Below, piece by piece: positions 56,069-64,000 of a stretch of DNA of 64,000 nucleotides. A model generated the notes under the pieces. It did no database searches. It saw nothing but the letters and a program-made list of their open reading frames with translations, and was not told where the DNA came from. Positions within the stretch are counted from its first letter, which is position 1. Each line of letters opens with the position of its first letter. A program made the translations under genes and the position numbers. This DNA comes from Mycobacterium cookii (lineage in GTDB: Bacteria; Actinomycetota; Actinomycetes; Mycobacteriales; Mycobacteriaceae), in contig NZ_AP022569.1 of the NCBI RefSeq assembly GCF_010727945.1, positions 310,001 through 374,000 of the forward strand, read 5' to 3'.

Positions 56069-57658
56069 TCAGCCGCGGCGAGGCCGAGTGAGCGTGAACT
56101 GCTCCACCACGCTGATCGCTCCGTACGGACCGGTGACCGCGTAATGGGTCGCCTTGATCGATGTGTGCCCGCCCGGCGTGCCCGGATCGACGTCGAAAGC
56201 GACGAAGCCATAAGGGTTTTGGCTATCGCGGAAAGCCGACCACGGCGCGTCCTCCACCACGTAGATGGGAACTCGGCGGCCGATCGCATCCTGAGACGTG
56301 CCGATGCCGGTCACCACGCGACACCGTGGCTGCGGAAAGAACATCGTGTTCGACGGCGCCGAGGTTCCGCCGCCGCCGATGACGACGTGCACCGTCCCCT
56401 TCGTGGTGTCGATGACGTCGCCGTGATCGGCGACCGGGATGGGCGTCCTGGTTTCGCTGTCCTGTGCGCCGCGGATCGGATGTGAGCGCTCGTAGTGGTG
56501 TTCGTGGCCGCACACCACCAGGTCGACCTGGTAGCGGTCGAACAGCGGCAGCCATTCCTGCCGGATGCCCAGGTCGGCGCCGTTGGTCCGGTCAGCGGTG
56601 GATACTGCGGTCTGGTGCATGCACACGACCACCCAGTCGACCCGATTGTCTGCGCGGGCGTCGGCGAGTTCCCTTTCCAGCCAACGCTTCTGGGCGCCAC
56701 CGGAGTAGCCGTGCACGTAGGTGTTGCCGCCGTCCTGGTAGCAGATGTCGTCGTTGGCAAGGCTGACGATGCGCACCGAACCGGCCGTGAACGAGTACCA
56801 CAGGCCGCGCAGTTCGCCGTCGGCGCCGGAGTCGGGCAGCGCGAAATACGTCTGGTAGGCGGCGTAACCCACCGGGCCATTGCCGGATTCGTTCTCGTGG
56901 TTTCCTGCGGCGGGCATCCACGGTCGATAGCGTGCGGAACGCGTGTTGTTGTCGAACCAGTCCGACCAGGTGCGGATCCGGTCGTGAGCGAGGTTGGCGT
57001 AGCACAAGTCGCCGTTGACCAGGTTGAACAATGGACCGATGCGTTCGATCGCGGTGGTGATATCACCGGCCGCCGGTGATCCCAGGTTGTCGCTGCGGTA
57101 CCCGTCCTTGCCGAGCCGGCCCAGGGTCGGCGTTGCCTGATCGCCAAAGCTTGTGAAGCACAACGGCTTCCGCCCTGACGGTGCGGTGCGGACCGTCCCC
57201 AGTTCGGGATCGGCGCCGTCGTGCATCGCTGCGTACACGTAGTCGGTGTCGGGCATCAGATTGTCGAGCCGCGCGTGGTGGACGCGGACGTCGGTGTTCG
57301 ATTTCGCGTCGCGGTAGGTGCGCGTCTCGGCCGCGACGGTGCGGCCCAGGCCGGAGGTCGGCGTGCCCAGCATGACTCGTGGGTTGCCGACCGCCTCGGT
57401 GGTGTGCCACGAGACGACGACCTCGCTGGACGCATCCTTACCGAATTGCAGATGCAGTCCGCCGACCGGTTGGGCCCCGCTCTGAGTTGGTCGGGTCCAC
57501 AGGCTGGGGCCATGGCCGGGTGATCCGAGCAACGCGATGCCCGTGGCGCCCAGGCCGGCGCCGACGATCGTGGTCGCAGCGCTGGTCGCGAGCAGCTTGC
57601 GGCGACTTATGCCGGACGGCGGCGCTACCTCACCTGCCGATTGCGACTCCTCGACCAC
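56069..57658 (-). CDS. Tat-exported purple acid phosphatase-like metallophosphoesterase
   Basis: This 529-residue protein has a Tat signal (SRRKLLATSAATTIVGAGLG, twin Arg at residues 19-20) and an N-terminal fibronectin-like domain (GLHLQFGKDASSEVVVSWHT). A PAP-type metallophosphoesterase domain follows. The five metal-binding blocks are visible: SFGDQ, NLVNGDLCYANLA, AAGNHENE, VVVCMHQ and CGHEHHYERSHP. The length equals my recollection of Rv2577 (529 aa). It should act outside the plasma membrane on phosphate esters, binding Fe/Mn/Zn. Its promoter faces the long intergenic stretch preceding the PE-PPE-Esx genes. Confidence 0.92.
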   Translation of the reverse strand: MVEESQSAGEVAPPSGISRRKLLATSAATTIVGAGLGATGIALLGSPGHGPSLWTRPTQSGAQPVGGLHLQFGKDASSEVVVSWHTTEAVGNPRVMLGTPTSGLGRTVAAETRTYRDAKSNTDVRVHHARLDNLMPDTDYVYAAMHDGADPELGTVRTAPSGRKPLCFTSFGDQATPTLGRLGKDGYRSDNLGSPAAGDITTAIERIGPLFNLVNGDLCYANLAHDRIRTWSDWFDNNTRSARYRPWMPAAGNHENESGNGPVGYAAYQTYFALPDSGADGELRGLWYSFTAGSVRIVSLANDDICYQDGGNTYVHGYSGGAQKRWLERELADARADNRVDWVVVCMHQTAVSTADRTNGADLGIRQEWLPLFDRYQVDLVVCGHEHHYERSHPIRGAQDSETRTPIPVADHGDVIDTTKGTVHVVIGGGGTSAPSNTMFFPQPRCRVVTGIGTSQDAIGRRVPIYVVEDAPWSAFRDSQNPYGFVAFDVDPGTPGGHTSIKATHYAVTGPYGAISVVEQFTLTRPRRG

Positions 57659-58579
57659 TTCTCATTTGTACCGTTCGGCGGTTGGCGCGCCTCTGAACGC
57701 CAACCGGCGGTAGACCTAGGGTGCAGCCGAACGTGGCAAGTTGGACTTCCCGTCGGCGCAGCGTCCCTGGGGAGAACAACGGTTCGCTACTGACGTACTT
57801 CGCATCCGATTCACCCTTCCGTCACCCCTCGGACGATTCCAAGGTTTCGGTGCACCAAATTTTTCAGCATTTTCTCAGCATTGGCGGGCTGCTGAATTCC
57901 GATCATGATCTAGCGCAGTCCGGTGACCGACGAACCCATAAAAACCGCACAAAGAGTGGAGATGTTTTCTACCATCGACGACTCACAATGGCGGCGAACT
58001 TCTCGACGGCCTTTCGGCGGGCGCGGGTTATCGCCCAACTCGTCGCCGCCCGAGCGGCGCGGTGGGTTCCGCCGACGGAGGGCGCGCCGGTCGGCGGCCT
58101 GGGCCCGTCAGACCCGCTCATCGCGCACGCAGCGGAGCTTCGAGGCGAGCGAATCGTTAAGTAATCAATACAATTACCGTGCTCAGCGAACTCGCGGCAG
58201 CGTGGTGATGGGTGGTCGCGGAGCGTGTCGGGCTTCGCTGGGCGACACGGTCGACGGCGGTGCCTGCCGACCGCGCCCGCCGCTCGACGCCCATACCCGG
58301 TTTTGGGCCGCGGAGGCTATTGACTCGTATCCAATAAGGGTACCGACTACGAGGTGCTTTCGGGCCCTCACGGCTTCCTGGGAAGTCGCTGTATACGGCT
58401 GTTCAAGAATTGTCCGAAGTGGATTGTCTCTTTGCCATTTCTCAGCACAGCGAGTCCGTTTGTGATTTAAGATTGCGCAACCGTCAGACCTCGACAGCGG
58501 CTCTTCGTGACAAGTTAATCTCATTAACTTATCCAGCTGGTCGCACCGGGGTCCGATGTCGCGTTAGGAGGATCCGAGG
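57659..58579. other. 921-base intergenic region upstream of the PE-PPE-Esx operon
   Basis: No well-supported gene is seen, apart from a possible small ORF at 57988-58164 listed separately. Around 57860-57890 two direct copies of a CAGCATT unit lie in T-rich DNA (TTTTTCAGCATT and TTCTCAGCATT). 58140-58180 and 58470-58540 are AT-richer than the rest and are the likeliest promoter sites for the PE gene. An AGGAGG at 58566-58571 is the PE ribosome-binding site. Confidence 0.5.
57988..58164 (+). CDS. Possible small hypothetical protein
   Basis: This 58-residue frame from ATG 57988 has mycobacterial-like third-position GC and a plausible start (AANFSTAFRRARVIAQLVAA) and end (DPLIAHAAELRGERIVK). 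The upstream in-frame ORF to 57721 has atypical composition, which argues that only this part could be real. No homology is recognised and no strong ribosome-binding site is visible. It may be a remnant of a larger gene. Confidence 0.3.
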   Translation: MAANFSTAFRRARVIAQLVAARAARWVPPTEGAPVGGLGPSDPLIAHAAELRGERIVK

Positions 58580-58879
58580 GTGTCGTTCGTAACTGCTCAG
58601 CCGGAAGCGTTGTCCGGCGCAGCGGGCAGCTTGGCGGGCATCGGCGACGCACTGGTGGCGCGAAACGCGGCCGCTGCGGCACCGACAACCGGCTTGGCGC
58701 CCGCGGCGTCAGATATTGTGTCCGCGATGGCGGCGGCCCAGTTCGCCGGTCACGGCGTGACATATCAGCAGATCGCCGCCCATGCGGCAGCAATACACCA
58801 ACAACTAGTAGCTGCGCTGCGGTCCGGGTCCGGGGCGTATGCGCTGACAGAGGCGGAGAATGCAGCTGCTGCTGGCTAA
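58580..58879 (+). CDS. PE family protein (short, single-domain)
   Basis: The 99-residue PE protein starts at GTG 58580 with AGGAGG 8 bases upstream. The PE motif region is FVTAQPEALSGAAGSLAGIG (residues 3-22; the PE dipeptide is at 8-9), followed by two helices of the PE fold. The C-terminal export signal YALTE (Tyr87-x3-Glu91) is intact. Such short PE proteins pair with a PPE partner as an antiparallel bundle for ESX secretion, here the gene 15 bases downstream. Homologous quartets are typical of ESX-5 duplicated loci. Confidence 0.95.
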   Translation: MSFVTAQPEALSGAAGSLAGIGDALVARNAAAAAPTTGLAPAASDIVSAMAAAQFAGHGVTYQQIAAHAAAIHQQLVAALRSGSGAYALTEAENAAAAG

Positions 58880-58894
58880 GGGGGGCCTGGGCCG

Positions 58895-60157
58895 ATGAGT
58901 TTCATGATATTCCCGCCGGAGCTGAACTCCGCGTTGATGTACAGCGGGGCGGGTTCGGGGCCGCTGATGGCGGCCGCCTCGGCGTGGGACATGTTGGCCG
59001 CTGATCTGGAGGCCGCCGCTGGTTCTTTTCAGGCGATCGTCTCGGAGCTGACCGGATCATCCTGGTTGGGGCCGTCCTCAATGCGAATGGTCTCGGCGAC
59101 CACGCCGTATGTGGACTGGCTGGCCGGCACCGCGGGCCAAGCCGCCCAAACCGGAATCCAGGCCAGGATGGCTGCCGCCGCCTACGAGAGCGCTTTTGCG
59201 GGAACCGTCCCGCCGGCGGTGATCGCGGCCAACCGGGCGTTGTTGGCCGCGCTGGTCGCCACCAACTTCCTCGGCCAGAACACCCCGGCGATCGCCGCCA
59301 CTGAAGCGCACTACATGGAGATGTGGTTCCAGGACGGGCTGTCGATGGACACCTACGCCGCCGCCTCCGAGCAGGCCGTCGTGTTGCCTCAGCAGACCCC
59401 GGCACCGGCGACCAGCGACGGCGGTCTGTCCTCCGATCTAGCCGCGGCGGCTCAGTCCATCGAGAACTCGATCACCACCGCTCTGAACAATCTGAGCACC
59501 ACACTGCAAGGATTGCTGAGTGGAAACTCCACTGCGGGTACGACTTCCACCAACGGGCTGTCGTCTGCGCTGTCGTCCGCAGTGACCAATCTGACGGGTG
59601 CCAGTTCGACTGCTCACTCCGCCGCCGCCACGTCGGGCGCTAGCACGGCGGCGACTGCGCCGGCTGTGGGCTCGGCGACGAGCTCCCTGCTTCCAATCCA
59701 GGGCGCGTATTACGCGACCATGTTCGCCAGCATGCCGGTCAAGATGCTGATGAGCATGGCGAATTCGATGAACGCGAGCCAGGCGTTGCAGGCGGGCCAA
59801 CAGGCGATGCTCGCCGACGTGTCGTCGCTGGTCGATGCCAAGTTGAAGGCCCTGATGGGCGGCATCTCCGGCCAGATGCGCGGCTTTGGATCGTCGCTCA
59901 CTGCTCAGCTGGCGTCTGCGCAGCGGCTCGGTGGGTTGTCGATACCGAACGGCTGGGCATCGAATGCGCCGGAGATGGTGCGCGCGGCTCCAGTGCTGCC
60001 GGCCAACAGCGTCGCGCCGTTGAACCCATCGGCGGCGCTGCCCAACAGCCCCTACACCCAGGCCCTCATGGGCGCGATGAACGGGCGCGGCATGGGCACC
60101 CAGGCCGCCAAGACGGCGTCCGTGAAGGTAGAGACTCGTACGCCGGCCGGCGGATGA
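58895..60157 (+). CDS. PPE family protein (SVP-type subgroup variant)
   Basis: The 420-residue protein begins MSFMIFPPELNSALMYSGAG with Pro-Pro-Glu at residues 7-9, then the five-helix PPE domain (to about 175) containing the WxG-like SSWLGPSS. A Ser/Thr/Ala-rich linker follows, then a C-terminal domain ending in LGGLSIPNGWASNAPEMV. This is an SVP-type signature (usual form Gx2SVPxxW) with Ile replacing Val. It should form a heterodimer with the adjacent PE protein and be exported through an ESX system, most likely ESX-5. Confidence 0.93.
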   Translation: MSFMIFPPELNSALMYSGAGSGPLMAAASAWDMLAADLEAAAGSFQAIVSELTGSSWLGPSSMRMVSATTPYVDWLAGTAGQAAQTGIQARMAAAAYESAFAGTVPPAVIAANRALLAALVATNFLGQNTPAIAATEAHYMEMWFQDGLSMDTYAAASEQAVVLPQQTPAPATSDGGLSSDLAAAAQSIENSITTALNNLSTTLQGLLSGNSTAGTTSTNGLSSALSSAVTNLTGASSTAHSAAATSGASTAATAPAVGSATSSLLPIQGAYYATMFASMPVKMLMSMANSMNASQALQAGQQAMLADVSSLVDAKLKALMGGISGQMRGFGSSLTAQLASAQRLGGLSIPNGWASNAPEMVRAAPVLPANSVAPLNPSAALPNSPYTQALMGAMNGRGMGTQAAKTASVKVETRTPAGG

Positions 60158-60225
60158 GAAGCGGGGGATGCCTTTGTTACACAACACATTCGAACTCGAA
60201 CTGACATCGAACTAAGGAGAGAGAT

Positions 60226-60522
60226 ATGCCTACTCGTTTTATGACTGACCCGCACGAGATGCGGTCGATGGCGGGCCGTTTCGACGTGCACGCCCAAACG
60301 GTGGAGGACGAGGCCCGCAAGATGTGGGCATCGAGCCAGAACATCGCCGGGGCCGGCTGGAGCGGTACCGCTCAGGCCACCTCCTACGACACCATGGGCC
60401 AGATGAACACCGCGTTCCGCAACATCGTCAACATGCTGCACGGGGTGCGCGACGGGCTGATCCGCGACGCCAACAACTACGAGAGCCAAGAGCAGGCCTC
60501 TCAGCAGATCCTGTCCAGCTAG
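60226..60522 (+). CDS. WxG100 (Esx) protein, EsxJ/K/M/P/W-type (QILSS family)
   Basis: This 98-residue WxG100 protein strongly resembles the M. tuberculosis QILSS subfamily: [20 protein letters not shown] at the start, the WSG turn (Trp45-Gly47 in GAGWSGT) and the final QQILSS. The C-terminal export motif is YESQE (Tyr85-x3-Glu89). A strong AAGGAG site lies upstream. It should pair with the following Esx protein as a heterodimeric helical bundle secreted by ESX-5-type machinery. Confidence 0.95.
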   Translation: MPTRFMTDPHEMRSMAGRFDVHAQTVEDEARKMWASSQNIAGAGWSGTAQATSYDTMGQMNTAFRNIVNMLHGVRDGLIRDANNYESQEQASQQILSS

Positions 60523-60558
60523 CCCACCACCGACCAGACTTTGTAAAAGGAGAACGTT

Positions 60559-60843
60559 ATGTCGATCAATTACCAGTTCGGCGATGTCGACGCCCACGGC
60601 GCGCTGATCCGCGCCCAGGCCGCCTCCCTGGAGGCCGAGCACCAAGCCATCGTGCGCGATGTGCTGGCTGCCGGTGATTTCTGGGGTGGCTCGGGTTCGG
60701 TGGCCTGCCAGGAGTTCATCACCCAGTTGGGTCGCAACTTCCAGGTCATCTACGAACAAGCCAACTCCCACGGCCAGAAGGTGCAGACCGCCGGCAACAA
60801 CATGAGCAGCACCGACTCCGCGGTCGGCTCCAGCTGGGCCTGA
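60559..60843 (+). CDS. WxG100 (Esx) protein, EsxI/L/N/O/V-type (Mtb9.9 family)
   Basis: The 94-residue WxG100 partner has an INYQFGDVDAHGALIRAQAA start and WGG turn (Trp42-Gly44 in GDFWGGSG). The C-terminus reads NNMSSTDSAVGSSWA, as in the Mtb9.9 family. AAAAGGAG precedes the ATG. It lacks the YxxxD/E signal, which the partner provides. A strong terminator follows 26 bases later, closing the PE-PPE-Esx-Esx operon. Confidence 0.95.
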   Translation: MSINYQFGDVDAHGALIRAQAASLEAEHQAIVRDVLAAGDFWGGSGSVACQEFITQLGRNFQVIYEQANSHGQKVQTAGNNMSSTDSAVGSSWA

Positions 60844-60869
60844 GCGCTTCCATCGGGCAGGGGGTAAAG

Positions 60870-60901
60870 ACACACCGGGCATCAATGCCCGGTGTGTTTT
60901 T
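60870..60901 (+). terminator. Rho-independent terminator of the PE-PPE-Esx-Esx operon
   Basis: A perfect 12-bp GC-rich stem (60870-60881 paired with 60886-60897) with loop TCAA is followed by a T tract to 60901. It lies 26 bases after the second Esx stop. Strong intrinsic terminators of this quality are uncommon in mycobacteria. Confidence 0.9.
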
Positions 60902-61010
60902 CATGTGCGGGCGACAATCTGCTCAATCCCAATGCCTTAGCGGATACCACCTGGCTGCTGCCTTAACGCCAGTCGATCGAGCGTGAGCGATCAGGCGCCG
61001 CTACCAGTGC

Positions 61011-62036
61011 CTACTCGGCTACCGCTGCGCACGCACCGAGGATGGTCGTGGAGGCGTAGTTGGCCGCGTTGGCCAGATGGTTGTCGTTCGGGGTGTAGGT
61101 AGGAAGGGCGGTGACGAAAGCCCGCCGGTATTGCGCCGAAAGATTGGCAAAATCCTGCCAGATGGCGTTATCACTCTGTCGCCCAAGCTGTTCGAGCTTG
61201 GTCGCAAAGGAGTTCATGATCGGCCCGACCTGATAGTTGACGGCTTTCTGCTCGCGGTTCCAGTAGATCGACGGGATGTTGGGGTCGATCTGCTGCCACG
61301 CGGCGGTCTGCTTGCCGAACTGGTCCAGCGCTGAATTCCATTGGGAGCAAACGCTATTACTACTGGTGAGGAAGGGCTGCGGGCTCGCAAGGTTGCCTAC
61401 CGGCGCGATGTCGGACGGCGGGGCGGACGGCGGTACCAGCGGCCCCCTGGCCGCGGCAGGCCCGTCGGTGATGGCAGCGCAGATCGACCCCAGCGCTGAC
61501 GAGGCGCTGTTCGCGGCGCCAGCCAAATTGTTGTCGGCCGGCGTGTATTTCGGGATGCGGTCGGAGTAGGCACGCGCGTATGCAATGAACTGCTGATAGA
61601 GCTCGCGCATCACCCGGTGAGGCGTCAGCTTGACCAAACCGACCGTCTGCGCCGCGGCGCCGCGCATCGACTGCCCGGCCGCAACGAACTGCGCCTTCTG
61701 TTTTTGGGTCCAGGCCGACGCTGGGACCGATCGATCGCGGTCGTTCCACAGCCCCTGGCCGCTATTGGCGAGATCGTTGTTAATCGACGTCCACGCCGCG
61801 CAACTGGGATCTTCGGTGATCACGCTGATGGGCCCGGTGTCTTTTGCGCTGGCTACTCCGGCGGCGGCCTCCTGGTTGGCGCTGTCGGAGCCCGCACCTT
61901 GCGGCCCTCCCGACCCCCCGCCTCCGAAAAGCAGCACCGCGGCGACGATCGTCGCCAGCACTGCCACCACAGCCACCCCACCCATGGCCCACTTCAGAGT
62001 TTTGTTATCGCTGGGGGCGTCGATGTCAGACGTCAC
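61011..62036 (-). CDS. Membrane-anchored protein with two homologous extracytoplasmic domains
   Basis: The 341-residue protein has a short cytoplasmic N-terminus, one transmembrane helix (KWAMGGVAVVAVLATIVAAV) and a Gly/Ser/Ala linker. Two related domains of about 120 residues follow. Each starts with a Cys plus Trp (PSCAAWTSINNDL; SVCSQWNSALDQF) and ends with a similar sequence (YTPADNNLAGAANSAS, then SICAAI; YTPNDNHLANAANYAS, then GACAAV). The paired cysteines probably give one disulfide per domain. Function unknown; it may be a sensor or an envelope-stability factor. It lies next to the ESX operon but on the opposite strand. Confidence 0.75.
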   Translation of the reverse strand: MTSDIDAPSDNKTLKWAMGGVAVVAVLATIVAAVLLFGGGGSGGPQGAGSDSANQEAAAGVASAKDTGPISVITEDPSCAAWTSINNDLANSGQGLWNDRDRSVPASAWTQKQKAQFVAAGQSMRGAAAQTVGLVKLTPHRVMRELYQQFIAYARAYSDRIPKYTPADNNLAGAANSASSALGSICAAITDGPAAARGPLVPPSAPPSDIAPVGNLASPQPFLTSSNSVCSQWNSALDQFGKQTAAWQQIDPNIPSIYWNREQKAVNYQVGPIMNSFATKLEQLGRQSDNAIWQDFANLSAQYRRAFVTALPTYTPNDNHLANAANYASTTILGACAAVAE

Positions 62037-62128
62037 GGTGGTTCAGCTTAAATGACAACCCCGACAGCGCAGGCATATTGGCGACGGGAGGATAGGTCGC
62101 GGGGTCATTTCTCAGGCCCTTAACAGGC

Positions 62129-62134
62129 TTGACA
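62129..62134 (+). promoter_or_regulatory. Candidate -35 element of the radical SAM gene
   Basis: TTGACA is a perfect -35. The LexA box begins 6 bases later and covers the expected -10 position, so LexA binding would block RNA polymerase directly. Confidence 0.6.
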
Positions 62135-62139
62135 TTTCT

Positions 62140-62155
62140 TCGAACAAGAGTTCGA
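62140..62155 (+). promoter_or_regulatory. LexA (SOS) box of the radical SAM gene
   Basis: TCGAACAAGAGTTCGA is a perfect match to the mycobacterial LexA consensus TCGAAC-N4-GTTCGA, ending 9 bases before the ATG at 62165. The M. tuberculosis orthologue Rv2578c is a listed LexA target, as I recall. The box also argues against a start at 62129, which would place the operator inside the coding region. Confidence 0.92.
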
Positions 62156-62164
62156 ATAGTGGAC

Positions 62165-63175
62165 ATGCGGTGGGACGGGCAAAGCGTCAAGCTCGACGAC
62201 GGCGCACTGCCCGGATTGGCGCGCATTGGCCTCGTTCGGAGCGTGCGCACGCCGCAGTTCGACGGCATCACATTTCACGAGGTGCTGTGCAAGTCCGCGC
62301 TGAACAAGATTCCGCGCGCAGCGACACTTCCGTTCCAGTACACCGTCAACGGCTATCGCGGTTGCTCGCACGCCTGCCGATATTGTTTCGCTCGGCCAAC
62401 CCACGAATACCTGAATATGGACTGTGGCAACGATTTCGACACGCAAGTGGTGGTGAAAACCAATGTCGTGGACGTGCTGCGCCACGAACTGAGCCGACCG
62501 GCGTGGCAACGCCAGACGGTGGCGCTGGGCACCAATACCGATCCTTATCAGCGGGCCGAAGGGCGATATGCCTTGATGCCGGGGATTATCGGTGCGCTCG
62601 CGGAATCGGGCACACCGCTGTCGATCCTGACCAAAGGCACGCTGTTACACCGCGATCTGCCGTTGATCGCCGACGCTGCCGGCCAGGTCCCGATCAGCCT
62701 TGCCGTCTCGCTCGCTGTCGGTGATCCAGTACTACACAAGCAGGTCGAGCCGGGCACACCCAGCCCGCAGGCCCGCCTCGGACTGATCGCCGCGATCCGT
62801 GAGGCCGGGCTGAGCTGTCACGTGATGGTGGCGCCGGTGCTGCCGTACCTGACTGATTCCACGGAGCAACTCGATGCACTGCTTCGTCAGATCGCAGCGG
62901 CCGGAGCAAATGGCGTCACGGTGTTCGGCCTGCATTTGCGCGGGTCGACGCGAGGCTGGTTCATGTCGTGGCTGACGCGGGTCCACCCCCGGTTGGTGGG
63001 CCCGTACCGCGAGTTGTACCGGCGAGGAGCGTATTTGCCGCCGTCATATCGTGACGAGCTCAGGGCAAGGGCGGCTCCGCTCATCGCCGAACACGGCCTC
63101 GCCGGCGGGGAGCGGCGATTCGGCGCCGCTGCACCTCAGCGAGTCGCCGAAACGTATCAGCCGACGCTGTTTTGA
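62165..63175 (+). CDS. Radical SAM protein, SOS-regulated (Rv2578c-like)
   Basis: This 336-residue protein belongs to the SPL-like Rv2578c/PA0069 group of radical SAM enzymes. The 4Fe-4S-binding cysteines are Cys67, Cys71 and Cys74 in YRGCSHACRYCFARPTH. TVALGTNTDPYQRAEGRYAL, GTPLSILTKGTLLHRDL and TVFGLHLRGSTRGWFMSWL are group-specific. Spore photoproduct lyase repairs UV photoproducts with the same chemistry, so a DNA-repair role under SOS control is attractive, but the substrate is unproven. ATG 62165 is chosen because of the LexA box upstream. Confidence 0.9.
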   Translation: MRWDGQSVKLDDGALPGLARIGLVRSVRTPQFDGITFHEVLCKSALNKIPRAATLPFQYTVNGYRGCSHACRYCFARPTHEYLNMDCGNDFDTQVVVKTNVVDVLRHELSRPAWQRQTVALGTNTDPYQRAEGRYALMPGIIGALAESGTPLSILTKGTLLHRDLPLIADAAGQVPISLAVSLAVGDPVLHKQVEPGTPSPQARLGLIAAIREAGLSCHVMVAPVLPYLTDSTEQLDALLRQIAAAGANGVTVFGLHLRGSTRGWFMSWLTRVHPRLVGPYRELYRRGAYLPPSYRDELRARAAPLIAEHGLAGGERRFGAAAPQRVAETYQPTLF

Positions 63176-63176
63176 C

Positions 63177-64000
63177 TCAGTTCAGATTCGGATCGCGGAA
63201 CGTATCGCACTGGTTGGGATCACCGGTCTGGTAGCCGACGGTAAACCAGTGCTGGCGCTGCTCTGAAGATCCGTGCGTCCACGACTCGGGATTGGTGCGG
63301 CCGGTGGCGGCCTTTTGGATGCGGTCATCGCCCACCGACGCCGCAGCCGACAGCGCGTCGGCAATGTCCTTGTCGCTCAGCGGTTCCAGGAAGGGCACCC
63401 CGGTGCTTTCCTGCTTGGTCGTCGAGGCGTAATGCGCCCACACCCCGGCGTAGCAGTCGGCCTGTAGCTCGGTGCGTACGCCGTTGCCGCCCGCGCCCTG
63501 CGCACCCTGCTGGGCGCGGCCCAGTGATCCCTGCAGGTCCTGAACGTGGTGTCCGAACTCGTGGGCGACCACGTACTCCTGTGCCAATGGTCCGCCGCTG
63601 GAACCGAATTGCGTACGCAGCACATCGAAGAAGCCGGTGTCGAAGTAGGCGGTTTGATCCACCGGGCAGTAGAAGGGCCCGACCTCGGTGCTGGCCGGAC
63701 CGCAGCCGGTGTTGACCTGACCGCTGAACAACCGGACATGCGGGCGGGTGTACCCGCGCATCAGCTGCTTCCATACCGCGTCCACCGAGTTACCGGTGGC
63801 GATGACGCGGCACTGGGCGTACTGGTTGGCGTCCGCGCCGGTCTTGCACTTGCTCAGATCGAATCCGGGCGCGACGTCCTGGGTGGTGTTCGTCGGCAGC
63901 TGATTCACCACCTTGCCGGGATCGACCCCGAGCAGCAGGGCCACTACAAGAAACAGCAGGCCGCCGAGCCCACCGCCGATGGCGATTCCCCGTCCGCCGC
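63177..64000 (-). CDS. Neutral zinc metallopeptidase (N-terminus beyond window)
   Basis: The partial reading covers 255 residues after the first in-frame GTG at 63944. The frame stays open to the window edge, where it reads GIAIGGGLGGLLFLVVALLL, a transmembrane or signal anchor typical of the Rv2575-like 'neutral zinc metallopeptidase' family. The catalytic motif is HEFGHHVQ (HExxH-like; Glu is the base) in EYVVAHEFGHHVQDLQG. Cys pairs GCGPAS/FYCPVDQ and a QADCYAGVW segment with a metal-binding residue follow. The protein should be anchored in the plasma membrane with its catalytic domain outside. The start codon lies beyond 64000. It is convergent with the radical SAM gene (stops 1 base apart). 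Confidence 0.88.
   Translation of the reverse strand, partial: GGRGIAIGGGLGGLLFLVVALLLGVDPGKVVNQLPTNTTQDVAPGFDLSKCKTGADANQYAQCRVIATGNSVDAVWKQLMRGYTRPHVRLFSGQVNTGCGPASTEVGPFYCPVDQTAYFDTGFFDVLRTQFGSSGGPLAQEYVVAHEFGHHVQDLQGSLGRAQQGAQGAGGNGVRTELQADCYAGVWAHYASTTKQESTGVPFLEPLSDKDIADALSAAASVGDDRIQKAATGRTNPESWTHGSSEQRQHWFTVGYQTGDPNQCDTFRDPNLN

Noticed and set aside
57721..57987. N-terminal part of a 147-residue frame in the long intergenic region
   Set aside because: This part is AT-rich with odd codon use; only the last 58 codons look coding-like, and these are listed separately with low confidence.

Overview
The window is high-GC actinobacterial DNA and almost certainly comes from a slow-growing, non-tuberculous Mycobacterium. 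The evidence is a phosphatidylinositol mannoside (PIM) operon, a PE-PPE-Esx-Esx quartet, a very large PGRS repeat protein, a bifunctional Rel, mycobacterial LexA boxes, and a gene order that largely follows the inverted M. tuberculosis Rv2575-Rv2614c block (recalled from knowledge, not searched). There are no rRNA genes, CRISPR arrays or insertion sequences, and I recognised no tRNA genes.

Layout. (1) 0-3.1 kb: the tail of a cupin protein, a nitronate monooxygenase-like enzyme, a DUF1990 protein, an aldo/keto reductase and a hotdog thioesterase. (2) 3.2-9.6 kb: thrS, then a tightly overlapping run of HIT phosphorylase, pgsA, PIM acyltransferase, pimA and a LemA-like/Nudix fusion, which starts PI and PIM lipid synthesis. 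(3) 9.7-15 kb: pdxS, tesB and pdxT (PLP synthase), an insert of MpaB-like oxygenase, methyltransferase and sugar acetyltransferase, then yebC. (4) 15-16 kb: a DUF559/AbiEi-like gene bracketed by two copies of a 65-nt palindromic repeat. (5) 16-19.6 kb: a minus-strand operon DUF4178, DUF2617, small membrane protein, DUF350 and membrane-fused spermidine synthase. (6) 19.7-25.9 kb: purU, then an accessory island with a glycine-rich lipoprotein candidate, two methyltransferases, a sulfotransferase and unknown small proteins. (7) 26-31.3 kb: a 1340-residue PGRS protein with a Sec-type N-terminus instead of a PE domain, an AT-richer intergenic region with two long-spaced inverted repeats, and an XRE-cupin regulator. 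(8) 31.4-34.1 kb: ruvC-ruvA-ruvB behind a LexA box, then DUF1304. (9) 35-41.8 kb: carboxylic acid reductase, a small HTH-like protein, gabT, a tiny secreted repeat protein and a nitroreductase. (10) 41.8-54.7 kb: yajC-secD-secF, a peptide-binding lipoprotein, apt, rel, an SDR, two tandem cyclophilins, a glyoxalase II-like hydrolase and hisS. (11) 54.7-64 kb: acyl-CoA dehydrogenase, a Tat-exported purple acid phosphatase, the ESX quartet with a strong terminator, a duplicated-domain membrane protein, a LexA-boxed radical SAM protein and the start-truncated part of a zinc metallopeptidase.

Most of the backbone is conserved housekeeping or cell-envelope biology. The least explained items are the 65-nt repeat with fixed 21-23-21 architecture and conserved loop (three copies, two bracketing a putative nuclease gene), the two PGRS-type proteins that lack PE domains, and the 19-codon ORF that exactly bridges ruvA and ruvB. 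All names rest on reading motifs and recalled family knowledge. No database search was run.
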